Source: Caldicellulosiruptor bescii DSM 6725 (GTDB taxonomy: Bacteria > Bacillota > Thermoanaerobacteria > Caldicellulosiruptorales > Caldicellulosiruptoraceae). From it: a stretch of DNA of 64,000 nucleotides. Under the pieces are notes generated by a model. The model saw only the letters and a program-made list of their open reading frames with translations, did not search any database and had not been told where the DNA came from. Positions within the stretch are counted from its first letter, which is position 1; every line of letters starts with the position of its first letter. This document shows, in pieces, positions 45,877 to 55,902 of the stretch. The stretch covers positions 62,001 through 126,000 of the forward strand of contig NC_012034.1 of the NCBI RefSeq assembly GCF_000022325.1, written 5' to 3'. The translations under genes and the position numbers were made by a program.

Positions 45877-45923
45877 TTTCTATATACTGTAAAATTGAGC
45901 TATGAAAAGAGGTGTAAATTGAA

Positions 45924-46808
45924 ATGAAAATCAAATCTTCATTTGGAGATAAGGTATTTGACATTTTTAATATAACATTAATGCTTATTATATGTTTCTT
46001 AACATTATATCCAATTTGGTATATCATAGTATATTCTTTTAACGAAGGAAAAGATGCAATGCTTGGCGGTATCTACTTTTGGCCACGCAAGTTCACACTG
46101 GATAACTACAAAACTGTTTTTAGCAATAGCGACATCACAACAGCATTTATGGTGACAGTTGCACGAACAGTTATAACAACTACACTGCATGTATTTTTCA
46201 CTGCAATGGTTGCATATGCTTTTTTGCGCAAAGAACTTTTGGGAAGAAAGATTTACATGGCAATGGGAACAATAACCCTCTTTTTTGGAGGGGGGCTTAT
46301 ACCATACTTCCTACTTATTAAAAGTTTGGGATTGTACAATACCTTTTGGGTGTATGTAATACCAGGAATGTTCAACTTTTATAATCTTATAATCTTCCAA
46401 GCCTTTTTCAGAGAACTTCCAATTGAACTTGAAGAGTCTGCAAAGATTGATGGAGCAAACGACTTTATAATATTTACAAGAATAATCCTTCCACTGTCAA
46501 CACCAGTTTTGGCAACAATAGCTCTTTTTGTTGGAGTTTATAACTGGAATGACTATTTTATGGGAGTTATATTCATTAACAATCCAAAACTTCAGCCAAT
46601 ACAGACATTTTTGTACAAAGTGATAGCTCAGGTAACCTCGAATCAGATGCTTGCATATGCTCCAGGCGGTATTGCAACAAGAAACGTTACCTCTCAATCG
46701 TTAAAGATGGCTACAATGGTTATTACCACCTTACCAATTGTATGTGTCTATCCATTTTTACAAAAATATTTTGTTAAAGGTCTATTGATAGGTGCCATAA
46801 AAGGATAA
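45924..46808 (+). CDS. Carbohydrate ABC transporter permease (LplC/YtcP type)
   Basis: A 294-residue second permease. The EAA loop is EESAKIDGANDFIIFTRIILP; the tail AYPFLQKYFVKGLLIGAIKG-like ending (YPFLQKYFVKGLLIGAIKG) is characteristic. It pairs with the upstream permease. The associated binding protein is truncated, so this importer may be inactive or depend on another binding protein. Confidence 0.93.
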   Translation: MKIKSSFGDKVFDIFNITLMLIICFLTLYPIWYIIVYSFNEGKDAMLGGIYFWPRKFTLDNYKTVFSNSDITTAFMVTVARTVITTTLHVFFTAMVAYAFLRKELLGRKIYMAMGTITLFFGGGLIPYFLLIKSLGLYNTFWVYVIPGMFNFYNLIIFQAFFRELPIELEESAKIDGANDFIIFTRIILPLSTPVLATIALFVGVYNWNDYFMGVIFINNPKLQPIQTFLYKVIAQVTSNQMLAYAPGGIATRNVTSQSLKMATMVITTLPIVCVYPFLQKYFVKGLLIGAIKG

Positions 46809-46899
46809 TAATACAATCATATAATCGATCGATGGCATTAACTGCACGTCTGTGCAGTTAATAAAAATAAAAAATATACTAAAAGGAGGTATTTTTAGC

Positions 46900-47519
46900 A
46901 TGAGAAATTTAAAACTTAAAAGACTTTTGGCTTTAGTTGTAGCTATTGCATTTGTTGCAAGTATAGTTCCATTTGCTATTGGTAGTGCAGCAAGTTCTGT
47001 CAAGCCAGGGTGGAAAGAAGATGCCAAAAAACCAATCACATTTGATTGGTACATCAACTTTTCGTGGTTTGGGACAAAGTGGGGCGGAAATGCAGTTTCT
47101 GATTACATTACAAAAAAGACAGGTGTGAAAATCAATTTTATAGTCCCAGCAGGAAATGAAAATGAAAAACTCAATGTAATGATTGCTTCAAACACACTCC
47201 CAGACTTTATAACTCTTGGTTGGTGGGAAGAGGCAGTTAAAAAAATGATTGCAGGGAAGCTTGTATATGCTTTGGATGAACTTGCAAAGAAATATGACCC
47301 GTACTTCTTCACGGTTGCAAACAAGCAAAGACTTGGCTGGTATACCGAACCAGATGGACATGTCTATGGCTATCCAAATGCATTATTTCTGTTTCTTCAG
47401 ATATTAGTTTTAGCAACCAGAGAATAAGAGTCTCAATCACAAAAGTTTCTGGTGTAGATTGTACAATGGCTTATAATACCAATGATTTTCCAACAAGGTT
47501 GATTACACCAGGTCAGTGA
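46900..47519 (+). pseudogene. Truncated sugar-binding lipoprotein-type gene joined to a foreign 3' end
   Basis: From ATG 46900 (AAAGGAGGT site) it reads as an LplA-type extracellular binding protein: signal peptide, FDWYINFSWFGTKWG, TGVKINFIVPAGNENEKL, and LPDFITLGWWEE. This ends at YGYPNA near 47385. In another frame, 47388-47519 encodes SVSSDISFSNQRIRVSITK...FPTRLITPGQ with its own stop, the C-terminus of an unrelated strand-rich protein. The normal binding protein would be ~500 residues. A deletion fused the two; the in-frame product stops at 47427. Confidence 0.85.
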
Positions 47520-47621
47520 TTGACATAAAAATTTCATATATTTATGTAGTGAAATAAAGAGTTCTCTAAAAACAAAATGTTAAAAGTAAAATAAAATAAA
47601 TTAAAAACTATATATTGCAAG

Positions 47622-47666
47622 AGAAGGAGCTGTCCAACTATCTTTTTGGATAGCCCCTTATTAATT
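47622..47666 (+). terminator. Terminator after the chimeric remnant
   Basis: AAGGAGCTGTCCAA and TTGGATAGCCCCTT form an imperfect stem with a short T-rich tail. It may belong to the gene whose tail was captured. Confidence 0.6.
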
Positions 47667-47989
47667 TAACATTTATATGAGGATATACATAAAGCATTAT
47701 AATTTAATGAAAAATTCCATCAAAATACAGAAAAATGGTAAAAAAAGAATGACGATAATCAAAAAAGTTTAATTTTTTAGGTATTTTTTTAAGATTTTTA
47801 GGGTTTACATTTTCTAGTTGTTAATTTATAATAAACTAACCTTTTGATAAAGTGATTAAATAAAAAGATTTTAATAAACCGTTGTGTAATATGCATTAAG
47901 ATATGAAGTAAATAAAATAACGGTAAAAAAATAAACAAAAATTTTTGTAACATTATTTAAGTGAAGGGAAGGTGAAAGGAGGTAGCAAT
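47667..47989 (+). promoter_or_regulatory. AT-rich upstream region with a promoter at 47804-47832
   Basis: TTTACA, a 17-base spacer and TATAAT (47827-47832), followed by a leader of about 150 bases to GTG 47990. Nothing else is recognised in this ~320-base stretch. Confidence 0.65.
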
Positions 47990-48649
47990 GTGACAGACTT
48001 ATATATAACCATTTTATTTGTCTCGATAATTATAGCATTTGGGATTGAAATTTTACAAAGTAAAACCTTTCATAAAAGTTGTTTAACAGGAGACAAAAAT
48101 TTATTTCTGCTCATAGGGATGACTTTTTTAGGAATTCATTTGTTTATAACATTTCCGGGCATGATTTCGATAAAGATATGGATGATGCTAAATCTTATTG
48201 TATTGTGGATCTTGTCATATTACAGAGAAACTATAAAAAAAGAAATATTATTCAAGAATATTTCTAAACTTTTAAAATCTCAAAGAAGAAAAATATTTTT
48301 TATAAGTAGCATATTGTGTTACATAATTGTCTGTCTTCTTTTAAATTATTACATAGTTTACAAGTTCATATATTCATCTGCAGTTTCAAAATTAACAATA
48401 ACATTCACTATTTCCTTTCTTATACTAACAGAAGCTAAAAATATAGCTTGTTTTATTACAATTTTAAAATTTTATTGCATATCTTTGGTAACGATTTGGG
48501 GAGAAAATTTAGTGAAATATGAGGGATGGCTTATTGGAGCAACAAGAGATTATTACATATTAAAAGAAAAATTTTCGGGGAAATTAATAACAGTAAAAAA
48601 AGATATAGTTAATCAAATAGTGATAATGGGAAAAGTTTTTGAAAGATAA
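47990..48649 (+). CDS. Polytopic membrane protein, unknown
   Basis: About 219 residues with five or so hydrophobic segments, followed by a charged C-terminal cytoplasmic piece (EKFSGKLITVKKDIVNQIVI). GTG 47990 is chosen because AAAGGAGGT lies 6 bases upstream; an earlier in-frame GTG at 47972 overlaps that site. No family recognised. It is strongly AT-rich and lies between the decayed transporter and the xylanase. Confidence 0.68.
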   Translation: MTDLYITILFVSIIIAFGIEILQSKTFHKSCLTGDKNLFLLIGMTFLGIHLFITFPGMISIKIWMMLNLIVLWILSYYRETIKKEILFKNISKLLKSQRRKIFFISSILCYIIVCLLLNYYIVYKFIYSSAVSKLTITFTISFLILTEAKNIACFITILKFYCISLVTIWGENLVKYEGWLIGATRDYYILKEKFSGKLITVKKDIVNQIVIMGKVFER

Positions 48650-48715
48650 TGTTCAAATATAAGGGATAACATAATAGGTTTAAAATCTTTATGAATAAAA
48701 ATTTTAAATAACCTG

Positions 48716-48744
48716 TTGACGGAAATCAATTCTGATTATATAAT
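48716..48744 (+). promoter_or_regulatory. Promoter and structured leader of the xylanase gene
   Basis: TTGACG, 17 bases and consensus TATAAT give a ~185-base leader. A perfect 8-bp hairpin GAAACGCT/AGCGTTTC (48877-48900) sits 19 bases before the ribosome site GGAGG. Confidence 0.78.
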
Positions 48745-48919
48745 ATAATTATCAGAAAATATTTATAAGATATCTGACAACTAAATTTTAAAGTCTATAA
48801 ATAGATGAACAAATAAATAAACAAAAAACACCTAAATTGATTAATATTAGCATCTTAATTAAGACAAAGAATGTCTGAAACGCTTCAAAAAGAGCGTTTC
48901 ATAAAAGTAATTCTAATGA

Positions 48920-50008
<1,089 letters not shown>

Positions 50009-50025
50009 AATTAAGAAATGTTTTT

Positions 50026-50060
50026 AAAACAGGTTGCTTCGAAGAAGCAGCCTGTTTTTT
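50026..50060 (+). terminator. Terminator after the xylanase gene
   Basis: AAAACAGG-TT-GCTTC pairs GAAGC-AG-CCTGTTTT around a 3-base loop, followed by T residues. Confidence 0.85.
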
Positions 50061-50333
50061 ATATTTACTAGTACAAAACGATTGGAGTCAGTCTAATGTA
50101 TTAATTTTAACTGGAATATAGTTTTTTTACTGTTTTACAAAGGCAAAAGGTAAATTTGAGTTGGTATTTGTTCTTTTACACAAAAATGTACAAATCTTAT
50201 CATCGTTAGGGTATTTAAAAATTACTACATATGATACAACCAAAGCCGTGTATAGAAGCTAACAAAGACTGATTCAATTCATCGCTTTTGGAGGAATGTA
50301 TTTATTTTATGCTATGTCACATGGAAAATGTAT
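50061..50333. other. Gene-free stretch before the protease remnant
   Basis: No open frame with a start site. It probably held the 5' end of the protease gene, now unrecognisable. Confidence 0.4.
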
Positions 50334-50761
50334 AAAATCTAACTTTTTCAAATGCAAATCTGTTTTTTTGCACAGCTGATCCGACATGGTGGGACTCAAT
50401 GTTTGGCGGAAGTACAATATCCAAATATGTTGAAGGTTATACAACATTAAAGAATATCTATGGAACAGAAATCAATTCTTCGACCATTCAATCTTGTGAT
50501 AGGAATATTGGTCAGGCTACAATTTATGTAAGCCCTTATGTAACTGCATTTACACATACTTTAACTCAGCGAAGAGGTATTTTAATGCATGAGATGGGAC
50601 ACGCTATGGGCTTAAGACATCCTAATTATTCGGACTCAAGAAATAGCTATTCAGCTGATAGTTATGGAAGTATTATGGATTACAGTTATACCGAAGAATA
50701 CCCAACTATACATGATATATGTGACATTGAAATAATGTATGGTTTTAACTGTTACAATTAA
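50334..50761 (+). pseudogene. Matrixin-like zinc metalloprotease, 5'-truncated
   Basis: The frame is open from 50334 after a stop and reads LTFSNANLFFCTADPTWWDSM before the first ATG at 50399, so the protein originally began farther upstream. The catalytic core has MHEMGHAMGLRH (HExxHxxGxxH zinc motif) and the Met-turn SIMDYS, as in M10/metzincin proteases. No signal peptide or propeptide remains. The active-site half is intact, but export is unlikely. It precedes a small exported-protein gene. Confidence 0.78.
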
Positions 50762-50806
50762 ATATCTTGAGTATTTAGCAGATAGTTATGAGGAGGTTAG
50801 ATCGAA

Positions 50807-51364
50807 ATGAAAAAAAGCGTTAAAATTAGTTGTATACTTATAACAGTGATCCTACTTTTTAGCTTACCGTTTTTGAATTATATAAAGAAAAATACGAATA
50901 AAATGAAAAATTATGAGAAGCCAATTATATATTATGATCCATTAAAAAGTTACCAACATTTGACTTTTGAGTACTACGTCAAAAATTCGCAAGCAGTAAT
51001 TGTAGGAAAAGTAGTTAAAAAAGAAGAAACAACTGAAACAGTACAGGCAAAACCAGGAACTAACGTATATGAATTACAATCAAAATTAGGAATACCGTCA
51101 ACTACAGTAACCAGATTATATGTAACAGTTGAAGTTGAGAAAATCCTAAAAGGAAATGTAGATGACAAGCAAATAGAGCTTTGTTTTGCATTCTATGACC
51201 CATTTAATAAATCAGATCTTTTTGAAATGCAGCCTGGTGAAAAATTTGTTTTTATGATAGAAAAAAGAAAAGATAAACCAGGTGTGTGGTGGATTGCATC
51301 TGAAAATAGATTTATATTTAAAGTCAATAGCGACAGCACAATAGATAGTGTCAAGAGTTTGTAG
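50807..51364 (+). CDS. Small exported beta-rich protein beside the protease remnant
   Basis: 185 residues with an uncleaved-looking N-terminal hydrophobic segment (ISCILITVILLFSLPFL), then a beta-rich domain: AVIVGKVVKKEE, YVTVEVEKILKG, QIELCFAFYDPF, PGEKFVFMIEK. This strand pattern resembles small OB-like exported domains often next to secreted proteases, but I do not recognise a named family. GAGGAGG lies upstream. It may partner or regulate the protease. Confidence 0.65.
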   Translation: MKKSVKISCILITVILLFSLPFLNYIKKNTNKMKNYEKPIIYYDPLKSYQHLTFEYYVKNSQAVIVGKVVKKEETTETVQAKPGTNVYELQSKLGIPSTTVTRLYVTVEVEKILKGNVDDKQIELCFAFYDPFNKSDLFEMQPGEKFVFMIEKRKDKPGVWWIASENRFIFKVNSDSTIDSVKSL

Positions 51365-51377
51365 GAAAAAATTTTTA

Positions 51378-52817
51378 TCAGAATATACCTGCATTATAGA
51401 AGCTACAACTAATCAAAGACTTTAATGCTCTTCGTAACTGGTTAACTTTACCATTTGCTATAACTGGTATATTATTCCACTTTTCCGTACCTTTTCGTAC
51501 TCTTTTCCCGTTCTTTATAATTCCTTTTGCTATTTCTTTAACTTCTTGCCTTTCTGACTTCTTGGCTTTTATCTTCTCTAAATATACATTCATAAGTTCA
51601 AAACCATTATATTTTAAACTCAATAACTTTACCATGGTCTCCGCTATATCTTCGCTCCATCCTCTTGGTCTTGAACTCATCCTCTCTGCTAATACATGAC
51701 TTACATGCCCTTCTGCACTACATCCCTTTATATTAACATTCGCTGCTTCTAATACTATATTATCCCAGTGCGAAAGTATGTATCTCCTTCCCTTCTTTAT
51801 CCTCCTCTTAGCTAACTCATCTTCTTTTACCTCCTCCATCTTTTCTTTTACTAATGCCTCAAATCCCTCTCTATCCTTCTCTCTTAATGCTTTCAAAATC
51901 TCATTAAATAATTTTCTATCCCCTCCTGCTATTTTCATTATCTCCTTCGTTAAGTGAAACTTATCTAATACAAATTCCGCTCCATCTATCCACTCTAATC
52001 CCTTCTTTATCCAATTAGCTCCATCTCCTAAAAGATATATGTTTTCTATCTTCTCAACTTCAAAATTCTCTTCAATATACTTACCCACTTTTGCCCAAAA
52101 ATCATCTGCATCCTCTTTTACACTGCTAAAATAATGCAAATCCTTTAATTCCTTCCTAATAACAACGCCCTTCTCTTCCTTATATCCCGTATTTATGTAA
52201 GCAAGCTTCGCTATCTCTTTCTTCCCATTCTGTAATGAAATATGGTCTTCATCCGCCTCGATATAAAGCTCTTTTACAACTTTCTTCTCTCCTTTTACAC
52301 TCTTGCTATGCTGGATTTCATCTAATTCTTTACTATCTATCCCTTTCAAAATATTCATTACACTTTGTCTACTAATCCTATCCTCCCCTAATACTTCCTT
52401 TGCTGCCTTCTCATATGACATGTCTACTACTCTCTCTATTATCGCTCCCTTTACCGCATTGTCTATCCTTTGATATCTCTCTATCCCTAAAACTATATCA
52501 ACTAAATAAACATATCCTTTGCCTTCCTTATCTTTGTAATATGTTCTCTCATATTCAATATCACCAAATATTGTCTTTAAACCCCTCTTGTCTCTCCTCA
52601 CAACTTCATACCTCTTCTTCCTCTCTTCGTTTTCTTTCAATGATTCATCTATAAGTTCACATGCTTCCTTTATCATCTCCTTGCCTATCAGGTCTAACTG
52701 CTTCTTAAGTTCAATTGAATATTCCGCTAAATCCTTCTCCCTTTTCACTATCTTCTCTAATCCTTCCTCAAAAGTCTTTAAAAGTTCTTCTATTTTTGAT
52801 ACAATATTTTCAGTCAT
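51378..52817 (-). CDS. ISLre2-family transposase
   Basis: A 479-residue transposase of the ISLre2/UPF0236 group. YERTYYKDKEGKGYVYLVD, ELYIEADEDHISLQ, IYLLGDGANWIKKG, FVLDKFHLTKEI and EGHVSHVLAERMSSRPRGWS are conserved family blocks that include the acidic catalytic residues. The frame is intact. ATG 52817 has AAAGGAGGG, which is itself inside an inverted repeat. I could not define the element's terminal repeats, though CCTGCAT occurs near both edges. Confidence 0.9.
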   Translation of the reverse strand: MTENIVSKIEELLKTFEEGLEKIVKREKDLAEYSIELKKQLDLIGKEMIKEACELIDESLKENEERKKRYEVVRRDKRGLKTIFGDIEYERTYYKDKEGKGYVYLVDIVLGIERYQRIDNAVKGAIIERVVDMSYEKAAKEVLGEDRISRQSVMNILKGIDSKELDEIQHSKSVKGEKKVVKELYIEADEDHISLQNGKKEIAKLAYINTGYKEEKGVVIRKELKDLHYFSSVKEDADDFWAKVGKYIEENFEVEKIENIYLLGDGANWIKKGLEWIDGAEFVLDKFHLTKEIMKIAGGDRKLFNEILKALREKDREGFEALVKEKMEEVKEDELAKRRIKKGRRYILSHWDNIVLEAANVNIKGCSAEGHVSHVLAERMSSRPRGWSEDIAETMVKLLSLKYNGFELMNVYLEKIKAKKSERQEVKEIAKGIIKNGKRVRKGTEKWNNIPVIANGKVNQLRRALKSLISCSFYNAGIF

Positions 52818-52820
52818 TTT

Positions 52821-52914
52821 GCTCCCTCCTTTGGTTTGTTTTTCCTTTTTCTTTTTTTATTTTTTCATCATTATATTCTACTTCATTTTTTCTCTTCTAC
52901 CAAGAGGAGGGAGC
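52821..52914 (-). promoter_or_regulatory. Hairpin sequestering the ISLre2 ribosome site
   Basis: On the minus-strand transcript GCTCCCTCCTCTTGGT (52914-52899) precedes and pairs ACCAAAGGAGGGAGC (52835-52821) with a single bulge. The latter holds the Shine-Dalgarno. Confidence 0.75.
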
Positions 52915-52952
52915 TTTTTTCCATCCAATGTCCTATAAATATTTTACACTAA

Positions 52953-53138
52953 GGCACAATATATCCTGCATGTTGGTGGTACGATGAAAGGTATAAAAAA
53001 AGATTTTTTAATATAACCTTAAATGAACTTAATAAAGAAATCAACAGAATTGACAAGCTTGAGGAAGTTCCTATGATAGATGAAATTCCAAAAGAGGTTT
53101 GGAGAAAATTAGAGGAAGGAAAAAGAAATAACAATTGA
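52953..53138 (+). pseudogene. C-terminal remnant of a gene truncated at the ISLre2 edge
   Basis: The open frame after TAA 52950-52952 reads ACWWYDERYKKRFF, NELNKEINRIDKLEEV and PKEVWRKLEEGKRNNN, then stops. There is no start codon with a ribosome site. It is followed by a perfect terminator, as a real gene end would be. The family is not recognised. Its 5' part is missing next to the ISLre2 element. Confidence 0.5.
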
Positions 53139-53151
53139 ACATTAAAAAAAG

Positions 53152-53211
53152 AACCTCCTTCTTGGTGATAATTAGGATACAAGCATGAATATTCAAGAAG
53201 GAGGTTTTTGT
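53152..53211 (+). terminator. Terminator after the gene remnant
   Basis: AACCTCCTTCTTG (53152-53164) and CAAGAAGGAGGTT (53194-53206) are perfectly complementary, with TTTTG following. Confidence 0.82.
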
Positions 53212-53306
53212 TATAAAATGGTGTTTTAACAATAGAGGGAATTACTCAAGATTAACATTACCCTTAATTTGCAGTACTTAATAATATCGCTGAAATTGTA
53301 TATGAT

Positions 53307-54044
53307 TTATGGAATAAGAAGTGGGTCACAAATATTCATATAAATTTTACCCTCGCCATTTGGAAAACTTTCAAATTCTACAGTCAAATAATTAACACCG
53401 GTTATGTTCACAGTTGCTGATTTTGGGTCATCATAAAGCTCACAAGTATACTCACCAAGAAGTTCATTATCACCATAAATTCTTACTGCACCTTTTGAGC
53501 CTTTTCCAGAAAAATCAGATACGCCATATTTGAATTGTAATTTTGTATATTTACCGTGTAGCTTATAATTTAGTCTGAATTTCTGAGCGGTATCAGCCCA
53601 ATAGTTCCACCATATATTCTTATAAAACTTTTTTCCATTTATAACAACATCAGTTGCATTAAAGCCAAAATTATAGTAACTCCCTTCTTTATTGAAATAT
53701 TCTAAATCACTCAACCACACCCCATTTTTATTTTTCACAAAAGCCCCTATTTCTACTCTTTTTGCTTGATCATTGAAGATATAGCCCATATCTCCAACGT
53801 TCAAGAAAGTTTTGAGTATAGAATCAAAGTGGACATATCTTCTTCCACCATAGCTTATAAAGGGTACTTTTTGAGCAGTACTAATTCCGTTAATTAAAAC
53901 ATCATAATAGGATAGTTGAGGCATAGATGATATTTTCTTTTGCAACTCCTCATTTTTCTTTTTAAGTAGGGCTATGTCGTTTTTTAGCTTCTGATTTTCG
54001 GTTTTCAAATTATTATAATCTTTTAAAAGCTTTTCATAGTTCAT
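53307..54044 (-). CDS. Coiled-coil protein with NPCBM-like carbohydrate-binding domain
   Basis: About 245 residues: an N-terminal coiled coil (YNNLKTENQKLKNDIALLKKKNEELQKKI), a short copper-amine-oxidase-N-like segment (VPFISYGGRRYVHFDSILKTF), then an NPCBM/NEW2-like beta-sandwich (KFRLNYKLHGKYTKLQFKYGVSD, AVRIYGDNELLGEY, NYLTVEFES). No signal peptide is seen, so the protein is likely cytoplasmic or released by lysis. The start is uncertain: ATG 54044 overlaps a promoter-like sequence. Confidence 0.7.
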   Translation of the reverse strand: MNYEKLLKDYNNLKTENQKLKNDIALLKKKNEELQKKISSMPQLSYYDVLINGISTAQKVPFISYGGRRYVHFDSILKTFLNVGDMGYIFNDQAKRVEIGAFVKNKNGVWLSDLEYFNKEGSYYNFGFNATDVVINGKKFYKNIWWNYWADTAQKFRLNYKLHGKYTKLQFKYGVSDFSGKGSKGAVRIYGDNELLGEYTCELYDDPKSATVNITGVNYLTVEFESFPNGEGKIYMNICDPLLIP

Positions 54045-54045
54045 A

Positions 54046-54074
54046 AATATACAAGAAAAATTTAAATATGTCAA
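54046..54074 (-). promoter_or_regulatory. Promoter-like sequence touching the start codon
   Basis: On the minus strand TTGACA (54074-54069), 17 bases and TATATT (54051-54046) lie one base before ATG 54044. If used, transcription would begin after that ATG. Confidence 0.5.
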
Positions 54075-54230
54075 TTGGTATTGTGTGTATTTGAAAAACT
54101 ACTTGATAAGAACGTGATGCTTTAAGATTTATGCATATCAAATACGGGTAATTCATATGAGAGAATACAAATCTATAATGCAGTTTACATATTTAAGCAA
54201 TATGCAAATTTTTTCTTTCAATGGAAACAA

Positions 54231-54266
54231 CAATAAAAATGTTAAATAAAATTAACATTTTTATTG
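54231..54266. promoter_or_regulatory. Perfect palindromic operator overlapping the HTH promoter
   Basis: CAATAAAAATGTTAA (54231-54245) and TTAACATTTTTATTG (54252-54266) are exact 15-base inverted arms with a 6-base spacer. They overlap the TTGCAA -35 (54264-54269) of the promoter with TAAAAT at 54287-54292. Confidence 0.7.
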
Positions 54267-54292
54267 CAAAGATAGTTCAAATAGTGTAAAAT
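54264..54292 (+). promoter_or_regulatory. Promoter of the HTH-ImmA gene
   Basis: TTGCAA, 17 bases and TAAAAT, 35 bases before ATG 54327. Confidence 0.65.
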
Positions 54293-54326
54293 ATTTGTAA
54301 CAAAAAATTGATGAGAGTGAGTTAAT

Positions 54327-55447
54327 ATGTCATTAGCAAAGGTAATTGGGAATAACATACACGCTTTGATGAAAAAACAGAATGTAAAGATAAAGCAACT
54401 TGCGGATTTAATTGGAGTTACCAGGCAGACTATGACTAAATACCTTGAAGGTGAAGTAATTATTGATAGCGAGAAGCTTTTCAAAATAGCTGAATTTTTT
54501 GGAAAGCCTTTAGATTATTTTCTTGAAAACAAACATGAAGAAATGGCTTTTTATTCAGGGCTCATGTTTTAAATAAAGAATCTATCTCAACCGTTCAGTA
54601 CAAAATCTGTGATTTGATAAACAGGGTGTATGAGATTTATGAACTTGCTGGTGAAAAGATTTCCTATCTTCCACAGCAGTATAATCTCAAAATAGATTCT
54701 AAGGAAAAGCAGATACCAAAGGAGATAAAACTTCAAATAGAACAGATAGTACTAGAAGAAAGAGAATGGTTAAACATTGGTGAAAGCAGAGGAGAGGAAA
54801 TTACTGAATGTTTTGAAAATAAGGGAATAAGAATAATTTTTGAAAAATTTGATATGCCAGACATGTTTGGAGTGTCTGCTTTGCATGACCAAAAGGGTTG
54901 TTTTATAGTTATTAACGATGATGAGAACATTCCAGAAGAGAGAAAGATATTTAGTATTGTTCATGAGTATGCTCACATTTTATTTGACAGAAACCAATAC
55001 AGACAAGTTATTCTACAGTCTACTCGCAGGAATATTTACGAAAAAATTGCTGACAAATTTGCAGGATATTTTTTGATTCCGCGGAAAAGTCTTGCTAAGT
55101 ATTCCGTCTTACTCAAAAGTCAATTATCATGGAATGATCTCATATACATCAAAAAAGATTTGCGAGTAAGTTTAAAAGCTCTTTTGCATGTTTTGAACGA
55201 CTATGAATATATCAGTGATAAAGAATATCAAAAATGGCTGAAATACTTGAACATGAAAGGTTACACTAAAAAAGAACCTGATCCAATGCCTTACTTCAAA
55301 AAAAATACTGCACATGAGAAGATAGTAAGGATGCTTTTTATGAAGGAACAGATAGGAATTAACAAGGTGGCAGAACTTCTTGGGGTTAGTGTTGAAGAAG
55401 CAAGAGAAAGCGCAAAGAAGTGGATGATGGATGAGAGAGAAGGTTAA
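54327..55447 (+). pseudogene. XRE-HTH/ImmA-IrrE metallopeptidase, frameshifted
   Basis: The first 75 residues form an XRE helix-turn-helix (VKIKQLADLIGVTRQTMTKYLEGE). After EMAF at about 54545 the frame breaks and stops at 54572. In another frame the protein continues RAHVLNKESISTVQYKICDLINRVYEI into the ImmA/IrrE domain with zinc motif HEYAHILF and ends at 55447. A T5 run (about 54549-54553) is the likely slip site. Such proteins cleave or antagonise repressors in mobile elements and stress responses. It is either a pseudogene or expressed by frameshifting. Confidence 0.85.
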
Positions 55448-55795
55448 AAACTCAAGGATTTAGGATATGATATTGCAAATCTTGAAACAGAAGAGGGATA
55501 TAGTTTTTTTAAAGAGCTAAAAAAGTTCAAAGCTCTTTCAATTTATGATAGACTCGTAATTTCAATAGCACTCCAAAAAATTATTTGTGTTTCAAATGAT
55601 AAACCAGTACGAAAAATCTGTAAAAAGTATGGAATAAACTCGACTGGCACGTTGGGTATTTTATGTGCTGCTTTTGAGAAGGGAATAATTAGCAAAAAAG
55701 AATTAAAAGAGTTAATAGATGAATATCGAAGCAATAGCGGTGCATATATAAACAAAGATATAATAAATGAAATAATAAGAATATATCACCTATAA
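55431..55795 (+). pseudogene. PIN-domain/DUF3368-like protein, N-terminally deleted
   Basis: ATG 55431 overlaps the end of the peptidase gene and reads MREKVKNSRI before a stop. In the next frame (from 55448) the chain continues GYSFFKELKKFKALSIYDRLVISIALQ, CVSNDKPVRKICKKYGIN and TGTLGILCAAFEKGIISKKE to TAA 55793-55795. The C-terminal part is a typical PIN/DUF3368 RNase fold with acidic residues. The missing N-terminal stretch would have held the first catalytic aspartate. It was coupled to the HTH-ImmA gene. Confidence 0.78.
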
Positions 55796-55902
55796 CGAAA
55801 TAATCATTCTCAGTACTAAAAATACTTTGACATATGATTTAAAAAAATCGAATTAAGTTTGTAAAAAAGAAAATAAAACAATATTTTGAGGTATTTTCAA
55901 TC

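Noticed and set aside
51365-52952. Terminal inverted repeats of the ISLre2 element
   Set aside because: CCTGCAT near both edges is in direct orientation and too short; no convincing inverted ends were found.
55828-55860. Promoter for nagA starting with TTGACA at 55828
   Set aside because: The -35 is perfect, but no acceptable -10 lies 16-18 bases downstream.
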